From assembly GCF_007666205.1 (NCBI RefSeq), contig NZ_VDOR01000001.1, forward strand, positions 1-64,000: a stretch of 64,000 nucleotides of DNA. Direction: 5' to 3'. The translations under genes and the position numbers were made by a program. The DNA is from Kocuria palustris (GTDB taxonomy: Bacteria; Actinomycetota; Actinomycetes; Actinomycetales; Micrococcaceae). The number at the start of each line of letters is the position of its first letter. Position 1 is the first letter of the stretch. This document shows positions 45,785 to 54,802 of this stretch, one piece after another. The notes under the pieces were generated by a model. It saw only the letters and a program-made list of their open reading frames with translations, had not been told where the DNA came from and ran no database searches.

Positions 45785-46591
45785 ATGAAGATCGCCACGT
45801 GGAACGTGAACTCGATCCGGGCCCGCGCCGACCGCGTGGAGGCCTGGCTGGAGCGCTCGGACGTCGACGTCCTGGCCATCCAGGAGACCAAGGCCAAGGA
45901 CGAGTCCTTCCCCTGGGAGGCCTTCGAGTTCTCCGGGTACGAGGTCGTCCACTTCGGGCTGAGCCAGTGGAACGGCGTGGCCATCGCCTCCCGGGTGGGC
46001 CTCGACGACGTCGAGCGGACCTTCGCCGGGCAGCCGTCGTTCGGCAAGGAGGGCCAGGAGCCCGTGCAGGAGGCCCGCGCGATCGGAGCCACCTGCGGCG
46101 GCGTGCGCGTCTGGTCGCTGTACATCCCGAACGGCCGCGGGCTCGAGGACCCGCACATGGCGTACAAGCTCGAGTGGCTCTCCGAGCTGCGCGACCGCGC
46201 CCGCGAGTGGCTGCAGGAGGATCCTCAGGCCCAGATCGCCCTGGTGGGCGACTGGAACGTGGCCCCGCAGGACGAGGACGTGTGGGACATGCAGTTCTTC
46301 CTGGACAACGGCATGACGCACGTCTCCGAGCCCGAGCGCTCCGCCTTCGCCGCCTTCCTGGAGGAGGGCTACCGCGACGTGGTCCGCGAGCGGCTGCCCG
46401 GCCCGGAGGTCTACACGTACTGGGACTACACGCAGCTGCGCTTCCCCAGGAACGAGGGGATGCGCATCGACTTCCAGCTGTGCTCCCCCGCCCTGGCCGA
46501 GCGCGTCGCGGGCGCCTCGATCGACCGCGACGAGCGCAAGGGCAAGGGCGCCTCGGACCACGTGCCGGTCGTCATCGAGGTGGCTCCGTGA
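45785..46591 (+). CDS. xthA: exodeoxyribonuclease III / AP endonuclease
   Basis: A 268-residue EEP-fold nuclease for base-excision repair. Motifs: WNVNSIRARADRVEAWL at the N terminus, LAIQETKAKDESFPW with the metal-binding Glu, SLYIPNGRG, GDWNVAPQDEDVW with catalytic Asp/Asn, and GASDHVPVVIEV with the final His. The length matches the family. TACTGT at 45772-45777 lies 7 nt before the ATG and there is no Shine-Dalgarno: probably leaderless. Confidence 0.96.
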   Translation: MKIATWNVNSIRARADRVEAWLERSDVDVLAIQETKAKDESFPWEAFEFSGYEVVHFGLSQWNGVAIASRVGLDDVERTFAGQPSFGKEGQEPVQEARAIGATCGGVRVWSLYIPNGRGLEDPHMAYKLEWLSELRDRAREWLQEDPQAQIALVGDWNVAPQDEDVWDMQFFLDNGMTHVSEPERSAFAAFLEEGYRDVVRERLPGPEVYTYWDYTQLRFPRNEGMRIDFQLCSPALAERVAGASIDRDERKGKGASDHVPVVIEVAP

Positions 46592-46630
46592 GCCCGGCCG
46601 TCCGCTGCGGGCGCCGCTGAGGGGCCGATC

Positions 46631-47494
46631 ATGGCCTCCCTGACCGGACTCGGCTCCGCCTGGCGGGCCGCCGTGGGCCCCGCCCAGAGGTTCTCGCTGC
46701 GCGTCTACGTCGCGCAGGAGGATCTCGACGGCATCTACCTGCCGCTGATCCCCCACGCCGTCTCCCCGGAGCAGGGCGCGCTCGCCCAGCTCGAGGAGCA
46801 GCTCGCGCGGCTGGCCGTCGCGGAGGACGGCCGGCTGCCGCCGCGCGTCGATGCCCTGTGGACCCTGCCGCGCTCGTGCGCACCCGCCGCACCCGCGGCG
46901 ACGCCGGACACGCCGCTGTTCCACCCCTCGCAGCGGCTGCGGCGCAGCCTCCAGCTGTTCGCTGCCGTGGAGGAGGGTGCTCAGGAGGCCCCGCTGCTGC
47001 CGCTGCTGCTGCCCCAGGAGGAGGTCGTCGCCCGCGGCGAGAACGCGGCCCCCGAGCACTTCCTGCCGCAGTACGCCCGACAGGCCGACTGGACCGTGCC
47101 GCTGGCCTGGTTCGCGCTGTTCCGCGAGGACGACCTGGTGCGCACCCCGTTCCGCGGGCGGATGATCCACCGGCTCGTCGCCGATGCGGCCTCGGCCGCG
47201 CAGCGCGCGGCCCGTGCGGCCGAGGCCGTCGAGGCGATGGAGCGCGATGACGTCGCGGAGCTCGGCGAGGACCTGGCCCGGATGGGCCGCTGGGTGGGCT
47301 CGTTCCCCGCCGGGGCCCTGATCACCCTGGACTACGGCGCGATCGCCGATCGCCTCCAGCCGGACGAGAGCCCCCGCGACATGGAGGACGCCATGGCCTT
47401 CGTGGCCGACGGGGACCTGGACAGCGCGGCGATCGCGCTGCGGCGGCTCGTGCGCCGCTGGCTGCCGCTGGCCCAGCTCGAGCACGCGAGCTGA
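46631..47494 (+). CDS. conserved protein of unknown function
   Basis: A 287-residue protein without membrane helices or signal peptide. It has a beta-rich first part (FSLRVYVAQEDLDGIYLPLI), a mid region with VPLAWFALFREDDLVRTPFRG and FRGRMIHRLVADAASAAQRA, and an Ala/Glu-rich helical C-terminal half (AEAVEAMERDDVAELGEDLA). Codon use and third-position GC fit a real gene. It follows exonuclease III by 39 nt on the same strand, so it may be co-transcribed. I do not recognise the family. Confidence 0.75.
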   Translation: MASLTGLGSAWRAAVGPAQRFSLRVYVAQEDLDGIYLPLIPHAVSPEQGALAQLEEQLARLAVAEDGRLPPRVDALWTLPRSCAPAAPAATPDTPLFHPSQRLRRSLQLFAAVEEGAQEAPLLPLLLPQEEVVARGENAAPEHFLPQYARQADWTVPLAWFALFREDDLVRTPFRGRMIHRLVADAASAAQRAARAAEAVEAMERDDVAELGEDLARMGRWVGSFPAGALITLDYGAIADRLQPDESPRDMEDAMAFVADGDLDSAAIALRRLVRRWLPLAQLEHAS

Positions 47495-47531
47495 GCCGGC
47501 GGCGCCGTCGGCGATCCCCCGGAGGCGGGGC

Positions 47532-49106
47532 TCAGGCCCGCTCGGCGGCGCCCACGGCCGCATCCACCGTGGCCAGGAACCGGCCCGAGCGCAGGTACTC
47601 CTCCGCCTCGGCGAGCTCGGGGGCCAGGAAGCGGTCCGGTCCGGGCGCGCCCGTGCGCCCCTCGAGCTCGCGCAGCACGGCGGCGGCCGCCGGGCTCGGC
47701 TCGAGCGGGGCGCGCAGGGCGATCGCGCGCAGGCCCGCGAACAGCTCGATCGCCAGGACCCGGCGCAGGCTCTCCACGGACTTCCTGAGCTTCCGGGCGC
47801 CGTGCCAGCCCATGGACACGTGGTCCTCCTGCATGGCCGAGGACGGGATCGAGTCCACGGACGACGGGACCGCCAGGCGCTTGAGGTCCGAGACCAGGCC
47901 TGCCTGGGTGTACTGGGCGATCATCAGCCCGGAGTCGGTGCCGGGGTCGTCGGCCAGGAACGGCGGCAGGCCCTGGGAGCGGGCGGGATCCAGCATGCGG
48001 TCGGTGCGCCGCTCCGCCATCGAGGCCAGGTCGGCCACCGGGATGGCCATGAAGTCCAGCGCATAGGCCACCGGCGCGCCGTGGAAGTTGCCGTTCGAGG
48101 TGACCTGGCCGTCCTCGAGCACCACGGGGTTGTCGATCGAGGCGGCGAGCTCGCGCTGGGCCACCTGGCTCACGTAGTCCAGGGTGTCCCGGGCGGCGCC
48201 GGCGACCTGCGGGGCGCAGCGCAGCGAGTAGGCGTCCTGCACGCGGTCGTCGCCCTCCTTGTGGGAGGCGACGATCCCGGATCCCTGCAGCACGGCGAAC
48301 ATGGTGGTCGCGGAGGCCGCCTGGCCCGGGTGGGGGCGCAGCGGCTCGTGCAGCTCGGGGCGGAAGACCTGGTCCGTGCCCAGCAGCGCCTCGACGGAGA
48401 ACGCCGCGGTGACATCGGCGATGCGCAGCAGGTCCCGCAGCTCCGCGATGGCCAGGATGAGCTGCCCGAGCATCCCGTCGGTGCCGTTGATCAGCGCCAG
48501 GCCCTCCTTCTCGGCCAGCACGACGGGCTCGATCCCGGCCTCGGCCAGCAGCTCGGGGACGGGCCGCTCGACGCCGTCGCGGTCGCGGGCGCGGCCCTCG
48601 CCCATGAGGACCAGCGCGCAGTGCGCCAGCGGCGCCAGATCGCCCGAGCAGCCCAGGGAGCCGAATTCGTGGACCACCGGGGTGATGCCCGCGTTGAGGA
48701 CGTCGAGCATGGTCTGCAGGGTCTCCGGGCGGATGCCCGTGCGCCCGGAGGCCAGGGTCTTGGCGCGCAGCAGCATCAGCGCCCGCACCGTCTCGCGCTC
48801 GACCTCGGGCCCCATGCCGGCGGCGTGCGAGCGCACGAGCGACTTCTGCAGGTGCGTGCGCTTCTCCTGGGGGATGTGCTTGTTGGCCAGGGCGCCGAAG
48901 CCCGTGGAGATGCCGTAGACCGGCTGCGGATCCTCGGCCAGGCCGTCGATGTGCCTCCGGACCCCGGCGACCCGCTGCCGCGCGGACTCGGCGAGCTCGA
49001 CCCGCGCCTCGTGGCGCGCGACCGCGATGACGTCCTCGATCCTCAGCCCCTCCGAGGACAGCTCGATCGCGTCCTGACCGCCTGCGCTGTGCTGCATGCT
49101 GCTCAT
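47532..49106 (-). CDS. hutH: histidine ammonia-lyase
   Basis: A 524-residue enzyme that deaminates histidine to urocanate, the first step of histidine use. YGISTGFGALANKHIP gives the catalytic Tyr region. The MIO prosthetic group would form from C153-S154-G155 in FGSLGCSGDLAPLAH; most described enzymes have Ala-Ser-Gly. QDAYSLRCAPQVAGAARD and NGNFHGAPVAYALDF are conserved. ATG 49106 follows GGGAGGAG by about 10 nt. An IclR regulator follows it in the genome and a permease is nearby; hutU and hutI are not in the window. Confidence 0.96.
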   Translation of the reverse strand: MSSMQHSAGGQDAIELSSEGLRIEDVIAVARHEARVELAESARQRVAGVRRHIDGLAEDPQPVYGISTGFGALANKHIPQEKRTHLQKSLVRSHAAGMGPEVERETVRALMLLRAKTLASGRTGIRPETLQTMLDVLNAGITPVVHEFGSLGCSGDLAPLAHCALVLMGEGRARDRDGVERPVPELLAEAGIEPVVLAEKEGLALINGTDGMLGQLILAIAELRDLLRIADVTAAFSVEALLGTDQVFRPELHEPLRPHPGQAASATTMFAVLQGSGIVASHKEGDDRVQDAYSLRCAPQVAGAARDTLDYVSQVAQRELAASIDNPVVLEDGQVTSNGNFHGAPVAYALDFMAIPVADLASMAERRTDRMLDPARSQGLPPFLADDPGTDSGLMIAQYTQAGLVSDLKRLAVPSSVDSIPSSAMQEDHVSMGWHGARKLRKSVESLRRVLAIELFAGLRAIALRAPLEPSPAAAAVLRELEGRTGAPGPDRFLAPELAEAEEYLRSGRFLATVDAAVGAAERA

Positions 49107-49257
49107 CGGCTGCCTGCTCCTCCCGGTGCCGCCCGAAGCCTCCGGGGCACCCTCGCCGTGCGTGGATGCGGCCCATGCCACCATGCGCGCTCGCCCCGAC
49201 CCGCCGCCTGGGGACCACGAGCGTCCGGGATCCCAGACCCGGGTGCGCAGCGGGGCA

Positions 49258-50040
49258 TCAGTCCCGGGGCCCGTAGAGCCGCACGGACAGCCGGGCGGCG
49301 GCCTGCTGCAGCCGCTCGACGTACCGCCCGCGCAGCTCGTCGTCGACCTGCCCGCTCTCGTTGCGGAAGGTCAGCGCGATGCTGGCCACCGGCAGGCCCC
49401 GATGATCGAGGGCGGCCACGGCCACCGTGTCCAGCCCCGTGGTGACCTCCCCGGTCTCCAGTCCCCAGCCGCGGGCCCGGGTGCGCACGAGCTCCGCGGC
49501 CAGCTCGCTCGGCGTCGTGATCCGGTCCGCGCCGTCGCCCTGCACGGCGAAGGACTCCCGGCTCGGGTACAGAGCGCGCACCTGCGTGCGGGGCAGCAGC
49601 GCCAGCATGGACCGGCCGGAGGCCGTGCGGTGGGCGGGGATGCGCACGCCCACATTGGTGATCAGCGAGGGCCGGCGCGGGGCCCGCTCCTCGAGGACGT
49701 ACAGGACGTCCCGGCCGTGCAGGGTGGCCAGGTGGGCGCTCTCCCCCAGGTCGTCGACCAGCCTGGACAGCACCGCCCGGCCCATGCGCGCCAGGGGGTC
49801 CTGGCGCACGTAGGCGGAGGACAGCTCGAAGGCCGCGACCCCCAGCCCGTAGAGATGCTCCTCCGGCAGCCACACGACGAACCCCTGGTCCTCCATCACC
49901 CGCAGGAGGTGATAGACCGAGGACCGGGGCAGCTCGAGGGCCCCGGCGATCGAGGCCGCCGCCACGGGCGCGCCCCGACCGGCCAGGTAGCTCAGGATCC
50001 GCAGGGTGCTGTGCGCCGCCGGGACCTTGGACGCTGCCAT
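49258..50040 (-). CDS. IclR-family transcriptional regulator
   Basis: A 260-residue IclR protein. The N-terminal winged helix-turn-helix has [20 protein letters not shown] and [19 protein letters not shown]. The C-terminal effector domain includes [20 protein letters not shown] and [20 protein letters not shown]. It sits between hutH (same strand, downstream) and a divergent amino acid permease, so it is the likely regulator of histidine use. Candidate sites lie in the 335-nt gap beside it. Confidence 0.92.
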   Translation of the reverse strand: MAASKVPAAHSTLRILSYLAGRGAPVAAASIAGALELPRSSVYHLLRVMEDQGFVVWLPEEHLYGLGVAAFELSSAYVRQDPLARMGRAVLSRLVDDLGESAHLATLHGRDVLYVLEERAPRRPSLITNVGVRIPAHRTASGRSMLALLPRTQVRALYPSRESFAVQGDGADRITTPSELAAELVRTRARGWGLETGEVTTGLDTVAVAALDHRGLPVASIALTFRNESGQVDDELRGRYVERLQQAAARLSVRLYGPRD

Positions 50041-50375
50041 GTGATCGACCTCCGCTCCGTCGCTCGCGCTGCCTCGGCTGCCTGCCGGTCAGGCAGCCGG
50101 TCGGCGTCCGGTGCGGCGCGAGAGGCGCCCGGCGCGGCCGCCGCAGCCAACACTGTGCCAGTCCGCCCGGCCGCCGCGCGCAGGGCCTGCCAGGATGTCC
50201 TGCGGCACACGGTGCGGATCTGGCATCTCAGACAGGATCTCGGTCTGCGCGGCGCCGATCGCGGCGAAGTGCGCTTCGCTTCAGCAGGAGAGCGATCCAC
50301 GTCACATCGGAGCGCTCGATCCGAGACGGAGGGCCCGCCCGCGGCCTCCGCGAGGACAGGACATCAGGAGACCCC
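50041..50375. promoter_or_regulatory. intergenic control region between IclR regulator and permease
   Basis: GGCTGCCTG (50076-50084) and CAGGCAGCC (50090-50098) form a perfect 9-bp inverted repeat close to the IclR start. CAGGATGTCCTG near 50190 and CAGAC/GTCTG flanking a 9-nt spacer near 50230-50250 are further dyads. One or more may be IclR operators. No gene is seen. Confidence 0.4.
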
Positions 50376-51839
50376 ATGACCCAGCATGACGCAGACGGGC
50401 CGCCTCCGGCGGCCGGACTCGCTCCCGGAGAGACCGGCACCGAGCTCAAGCGCGGTCTGACCAACCGGCACATCCAGTTCATCGCCCTCGGCTCGGCCAT
50501 CGGCACCGGCCTGTTCTACGGCTCGGCCTCGGCGATCGCCATGGCCGGCCCGGCCGTTCTGCTGGTCTACCTCGTGGCCGGCTTCGCGGTCTTCATGGTC
50601 ATGCGCGCGCTCGGGGAGATGGCCGTGCGCCACCCGATCCCGGGCTCCTTCGGGCAGTACGCGGCGCGCTACCTCGGCCCGTTCGCCGGCTACGTGACCG
50701 GCTGGACGTTCGTGTTCGAGATGGCGGTCGTGGCCATCGCGGACGTGACGGCCTTCGCGGTCTACATGAGCTTCTGGTTCCCCGAGACCCCCGCCTGGAT
50801 CTGGATCGGCGCGGTCATCCTGTTCATCGGCGCGATCAACACCCGCAACGTGAAGACCTTCGGCGAGCTCGAGTTCTGGCTCTCGAGCATCAAGGTGCTC
50901 GCGATCATCGCGATGATCGTCGGCGGCATCGCCCTGATGATCATGGGCGTCTCCTACGCCCCCGGCGCCGCCCCCGGACCGCACAACCTCGTCGACCACG
51001 GCGGGTTCGCTCCCCAGGGCGTGTGGGGGATGCTCGCCTCGCTGTCCGTCGTGGTCTTCGCCTTCGGCGGCATCGAGACGATCGGCATCACCGCCGGCGA
51101 GTCCGACGACCCCGGGCGCACGATCCCCCGGGCGATCAACGCCGTGCCGTTCCGCATCCTGCTCTTCTACATCGGCGCTCTGGGCGTGATCATGTCGCTG
51201 GTCCCGTGGGACTCCATCGACGGGGAGACCAGCCCGTTCGTGCAGATCTTCGACGCCCTCGGCGTGCCGTGGGCCCCGTCGATCCTGAACATCGTCGTGA
51301 TCACCGCCGCGATCTCGGCGATCAACGCCGACACCTACGGCGCCGGCCGCGTGCTCTTCGGCCTGGCCCGGCAGGGCCACGCGCCCAAGGCCTTCGCCTC
51401 CGTCTCGCGCACCGGCGTCCCGTGGCTGACGGTGATCGGCATGCTCCTGGTGCTCGCCCTGGGCGCGGTGCTCAACACGGTGATGACGAACGTCTTCCAG
51501 GTCATCGCCTCGATCGCGACCTTCGCGACCGTGTGGGTCTGGCTGATGATCCTGCTCTCGCACCTCGCCATGCGCCGGGAGATCGCGCTCAAGGGCCGCC
51601 CGGAGTCCGATTTCAAGGTGCCGCTGTGGCCGGTCGCGTCCTGGGCCGCCGTGGGCTTCGTCGTGCTCGTGATCGTGGTGCTGGGCATCGTCCCGGCGAC
51701 CCGCGGCGCCCTGCTCGTGGGCGTCGTGTGGCTGCTGCTGCTGGGCGTGGGCTACCTGTTCATCCGCGGCCGCGGCCATGCCCGCCCGGACCTCGAGGAC
51801 CACACCTCGACCCTGCCGCAGGTGCCGCCCCGCGGCTGA
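50376..51839 (+). CDS. amino acid permease, APC family (probable histidine transporter)
   Basis: A 487-residue permease with 12 helices. [22 protein letters not shown] lies in helix 1; its first 20 residues are diagnostic of the AAT group. [20 protein letters not shown] follows, and [20 protein letters not shown] in helix 6. It resembles HutT/ProY-type transporters. CAGGAGACCCC precedes the ATG. Being divergent from the IclR-hutH pair suggests histidine uptake; this is contextual. Confidence 0.88.
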   Translation: MTQHDADGPPPAAGLAPGETGTELKRGLTNRHIQFIALGSAIGTGLFYGSASAIAMAGPAVLLVYLVAGFAVFMVMRALGEMAVRHPIPGSFGQYAARYLGPFAGYVTGWTFVFEMAVVAIADVTAFAVYMSFWFPETPAWIWIGAVILFIGAINTRNVKTFGELEFWLSSIKVLAIIAMIVGGIALMIMGVSYAPGAAPGPHNLVDHGGFAPQGVWGMLASLSVVVFAFGGIETIGITAGESDDPGRTIPRAINAVPFRILLFYIGALGVIMSLVPWDSIDGETSPFVQIFDALGVPWAPSILNIVVITAAISAINADTYGAGRVLFGLARQGHAPKAFASVSRTGVPWLTVIGMLLVLALGAVLNTVMTNVFQVIASIATFATVWVWLMILLSHLAMRREIALKGRPESDFKVPLWPVASWAAVGFVVLVIVVLGIVPATRGALLVGVVWLLLLGVGYLFIRGRGHARPDLEDHTSTLPQVPPRG

Positions 51840-51864
51840 GCTCCGGCGCCGGGGCCCGGACGGC

Positions 51865-53154
51865 TCAGCGCGAGCTCTCCGGGCCCTGCCCGTTCTCGCC
51901 GGGCGCCCGGTCGCCCTGCTCGCGCTGCTGCTTCCTGATGACCTCGGTGTCGATCGCCCCGGTGATCGCCCGGTCGTCGGCCACGGACTCGCCGGCATAG
52001 CGCTCCAGGCGCTTCTCGTGGCCCTGGGTGTACGTGCGGCGGGGGTCCTCGCGCAGGGTCAGCAGCGCGCGGATGCGGTCGCGGCGGCCGGTCTCCCTGA
52101 CGATCTGCACGCGGCGGCGCAGGGACCAGACCACGAACAGCGCGATCATGAACATCCCGACGTAGCCGATGACCGGGTACAGGTAGGACATCAGCGTCGA
52201 GAAGCCCACGAAGCTGATCGCGTACCCCGCCACGCAGACCAGCGGGAAGACCCAGCGGTAGTGCTGCGGGCGCTCGGCGGTCAGGCGGCGCCCCAGGGCG
52301 TAGAACATGCCGATCGCCGTGTTGAAGATCATCAGGAAGATGATCACGACCATGGTCGAGGCCGCGACCGGGTGGATCGACTCGAAGGTCTTCAGCATGG
52401 GGACGTCGGAGCCGGTCACCTCGGGGATGCGCAGGTAGAGCAGCACGGCGGCCATCACCACGAGCAGCGCGCACATCAGTCCGCCGAAGAAGCCGCCCCA
52501 GCGGGCCTCGCGGGTGTTCGGGAGGTTGCCGCCGATCACCAGGCTCATGGACACGGCCAGCATCATATTCATGCAGGCGTAGTTGATGCCGGAGAGCCAC
52601 CAGGGCCGCACAGGCGTCTCGTTCTGCTGGGCGACCTCGTCGAACGCGGAGGTGTCCACGGGCAGCTGGAGCATCGTGTAGACGAAGGCCGCCAGGACCG
52701 CGATCACGATCAGCGGCGTCACCAGGGAGATGATGTTCGAGACGCGGTCGACGTCGAGCTGGCCCACCGCCAGCACGAGCAGGGTCATCAGCCCCGCTCC
52801 GATCCAGGTGGGGAGGCCGAAGTGCTGGTGGAGGGTGGAGCCGGCACCGGCCAGCATGACGAACCCCATCACGAACAGGGTGAACGTCACCGACCAGTCC
52901 AGGAACCGGGAGACCACCGGGTGGGCCACGTTGCGGAAGACCTTGTAGTGGTTCTCGGCCAGGAAGTAGCTGCCCAGCTGGACGATCACCATCCCGCCGA
53001 CGGCCATGACCACCCCGGAGAGCACGGCGCCCACGATGCCGATGGCCCCGAAGGAGATGAAGTACTGGATCACCTCCTGCCCCGTGGCGAATCCGGCTCC
53101 GACCACCAGCCCCACGAAGGCCAGGGCGGTCATCAGGACGGTGCGCATGCGCAT
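51865..53154 (-). CDS. YkvI-family membrane protein, copy 1
   Basis: A 429-residue protein with about 10 helices. The N terminus ALAFVGLVVGAGFATGQEVI carries the broken-helix GAGFATGQE motif of the YkvI (COG3949) group, a LeuT/APC-fold branch. IFNTAIGMFYALGRR and PVIGYVGMFMI are shared with the next two genes. A cytoplasmic tail of about 80 residues has RRDRIRALLTLREDP, GHEKRL and ITGAIDTEV. GGGAG lies 7 nt before the ATG. It is the third gene in the direction of transcription. Substrate unknown; amino acids or amines are plausible. Confidence 0.87.
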   Translation of the reverse strand: MRMRTVLMTALAFVGLVVGAGFATGQEVIQYFISFGAIGIVGAVLSGVVMAVGGMVIVQLGSYFLAENHYKVFRNVAHPVVSRFLDWSVTFTLFVMGFVMLAGAGSTLHQHFGLPTWIGAGLMTLLVLAVGQLDVDRVSNIISLVTPLIVIAVLAAFVYTMLQLPVDTSAFDEVAQQNETPVRPWWLSGINYACMNMMLAVSMSLVIGGNLPNTREARWGGFFGGLMCALLVVMAAVLLYLRIPEVTGSDVPMLKTFESIHPVAASTMVVIIFLMIFNTAIGMFYALGRRLTAERPQHYRWVFPLVCVAGYAISFVGFSTLMSYLYPVIGYVGMFMIALFVVWSLRRRVQIVRETGRRDRIRALLTLREDPRRTYTQGHEKRLERYAGESVADDRAITGAIDTEVIRKQQREQGDRAPGENGQGPESSR

Positions 53155-53357
53155 GGAGGGCTCCCGGGGAGGCGGTCGATCCGGCGCCTCGACCCGCTCG
53201 GATCCTCGCGGCGGGCGCCTCTGCGAACTCCACCGAGTGTAGGCACCGGGCCGCCCTGGGCCCCGTCGCCCCGGGACGCCGGGGCGGCCGTGTCCGTGCC
53301 GGCGCCTGCCGCCCCGGCGTCCTGCGCACCTCGGCCCCTACGGCTCCGGCCTCTGCC

Positions 53358-54629
53358 TCAGGGGCCCGCGGGACCCCCGTCCGCGCGCTCGCCGCGGGCC
53401 CGGGCCTCCTCGACGACCTCCGTGTCGATCGCCCCGGTCACGGCCTCCCCCTCGGCCGCGGACTCCCGGGCGGCCCGGGCCAGCCGCTGCTCGTGGCCCT
53501 CGGAGAACCGGCGGGCGGGGTCGTCGCGCAGGCGCAGCAGGGCGCGCATGCGGTCGCGGCGGCCGAGCTCCTGGGCGATCAGGCGACGGCTGCGGATCCA
53601 CCACACGACGAAGACGGCGATCATCAGCATCCCGATGAAGCCGATGATCGGGTAGAGGAACGACATCAGCGTCGAGAAGCCCACGAAGCTCAGCCCGTAG
53701 CCCACCAGGCAGATGACGGTGAAGACCACGCGGAAGCGCTGGGGCGCCCGCACCGTGACGCGGCGCCCCAGGGCGTAGAACATCCCGATCGCGGTGTTGA
53801 AGATCATCAGGAAGATGATCACGACCATCACGGCCGAGACCGCGGGGTGGATCGCGTCGAAGAGCATCAGCATGGGGACCTCGGCCCGGCCGACGGTCTC
53901 GATGTTCAGGTAGAGCAGGACCGCCGACATCAGCACCAGGGCGGTGTAGAGCAGCCCGCCCAGGACGCCGCCGACTCCGGCCTCGCGCATGTTCGGGGTG
54001 CTCCCCCCGATCACCAGGCACATCGAGACCGCCACGAGCAGGTTCATGCCCGTGTAGTTCATGCCGGAGAGCCACCAGGGCCGGACCGGGGACTCGGCCT
54101 CCTGCGCGACGGCGCTCAGGTGCGAGAGGTCCGAGGGCAGCGTCAGCAGCGTGTGGACGAAGGCCGCCACGATGGCCAGGACGATCAGCGGGGTGACCGC
54201 CGAGATGACGTTCGAGACCCGGTCGACGTCGAGCTGGCCCACGAGGACGACGAGCAGCGTCATCAGGCCCGCGCCGATCCAGGCCGGCAGGCCGAACTGC
54301 TGCTCCAGGGTCGAGCCGGCCCCGGCGAGCATCACGAAGCCCACCGAGAACAGGGTGAAGGTGACCGAGTAGTCCAGGAACCGCGAGACCACCGGATGCG
54401 CCACGTTGCGGAAGACCGTGGAGTGGTTCCCGGCGAGGAAGTAGCTGCCGAGCTGGATGGTCACCCCGCCCGCGATCACCACGATGATCCCCGACAGCGC
54501 GGCCCCCGCGATGCCGATCGCGCCGAAGGAGATGAAGTACTGGATGATCTCCTGGCCCGTGGCGAATCCCGCCCCGACGATCAGCCCCACGAACGCCAGG
54601 GCGATCTTCACGGTGGTCATGGGTCTCAT
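53358..54629 (-). CDS. YkvI-family membrane protein, copy 2
   Basis: A 423-residue paralogue of the flanking genes, alike along nearly the whole length: VGAGFATGQEIIQYFISFGA, LAGAGSTLEQQFGLPAWIGA, IFNTAIGMFYALGRR and the tail RRDRMRALLRLRDDP, GHEQRL, VTGAIDTEV. The start at 54629 is chosen for GGAGAG 7 nt upstream; a longer in-frame ATG at 54662 has none. The gaps to its neighbours (203 and 173 nt) allow separate promoters. It looks like a product of tandem duplication kept under selection. Confidence 0.87.
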   Translation of the reverse strand: MRPMTTVKIALAFVGLIVGAGFATGQEIIQYFISFGAIGIAGAALSGIIVVIAGGVTIQLGSYFLAGNHSTVFRNVAHPVVSRFLDYSVTFTLFSVGFVMLAGAGSTLEQQFGLPAWIGAGLMTLLVVLVGQLDVDRVSNVISAVTPLIVLAIVAAFVHTLLTLPSDLSHLSAVAQEAESPVRPWWLSGMNYTGMNLLVAVSMCLVIGGSTPNMREAGVGGVLGGLLYTALVLMSAVLLYLNIETVGRAEVPMLMLFDAIHPAVSAVMVVIIFLMIFNTAIGMFYALGRRVTVRAPQRFRVVFTVICLVGYGLSFVGFSTLMSFLYPIIGFIGMLMIAVFVVWWIRSRRLIAQELGRRDRMRALLRLRDDPARRFSEGHEQRLARAARESAAEGEAVTGAIDTEVVEEARARGERADGGPAGP

Positions 54630-54802
54630 CGCGGGCTCTCCTCGCACTCGGCTCCGGCGCACCCCGGGGCCCGGCTGCGCGCCGGTGCGCGGGGACGCGC
54701 CCTTCCGCCCATGCTACGGAGGCCGGGACGCACGGCGGCCCGCGGAGCGCGTCCGCGGGCCGCAGGGCTCAGGAGGCCGTCGAGCTCAGGAGAGCGCCGG
54801 GC

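Noticed and set aside
45713-47563. Long minus-strand frame continuing upstream of the AEC transporter
   Set aside because: It runs antisense through xthA and the unknown gene; only the part from 45712 onward is transporter.
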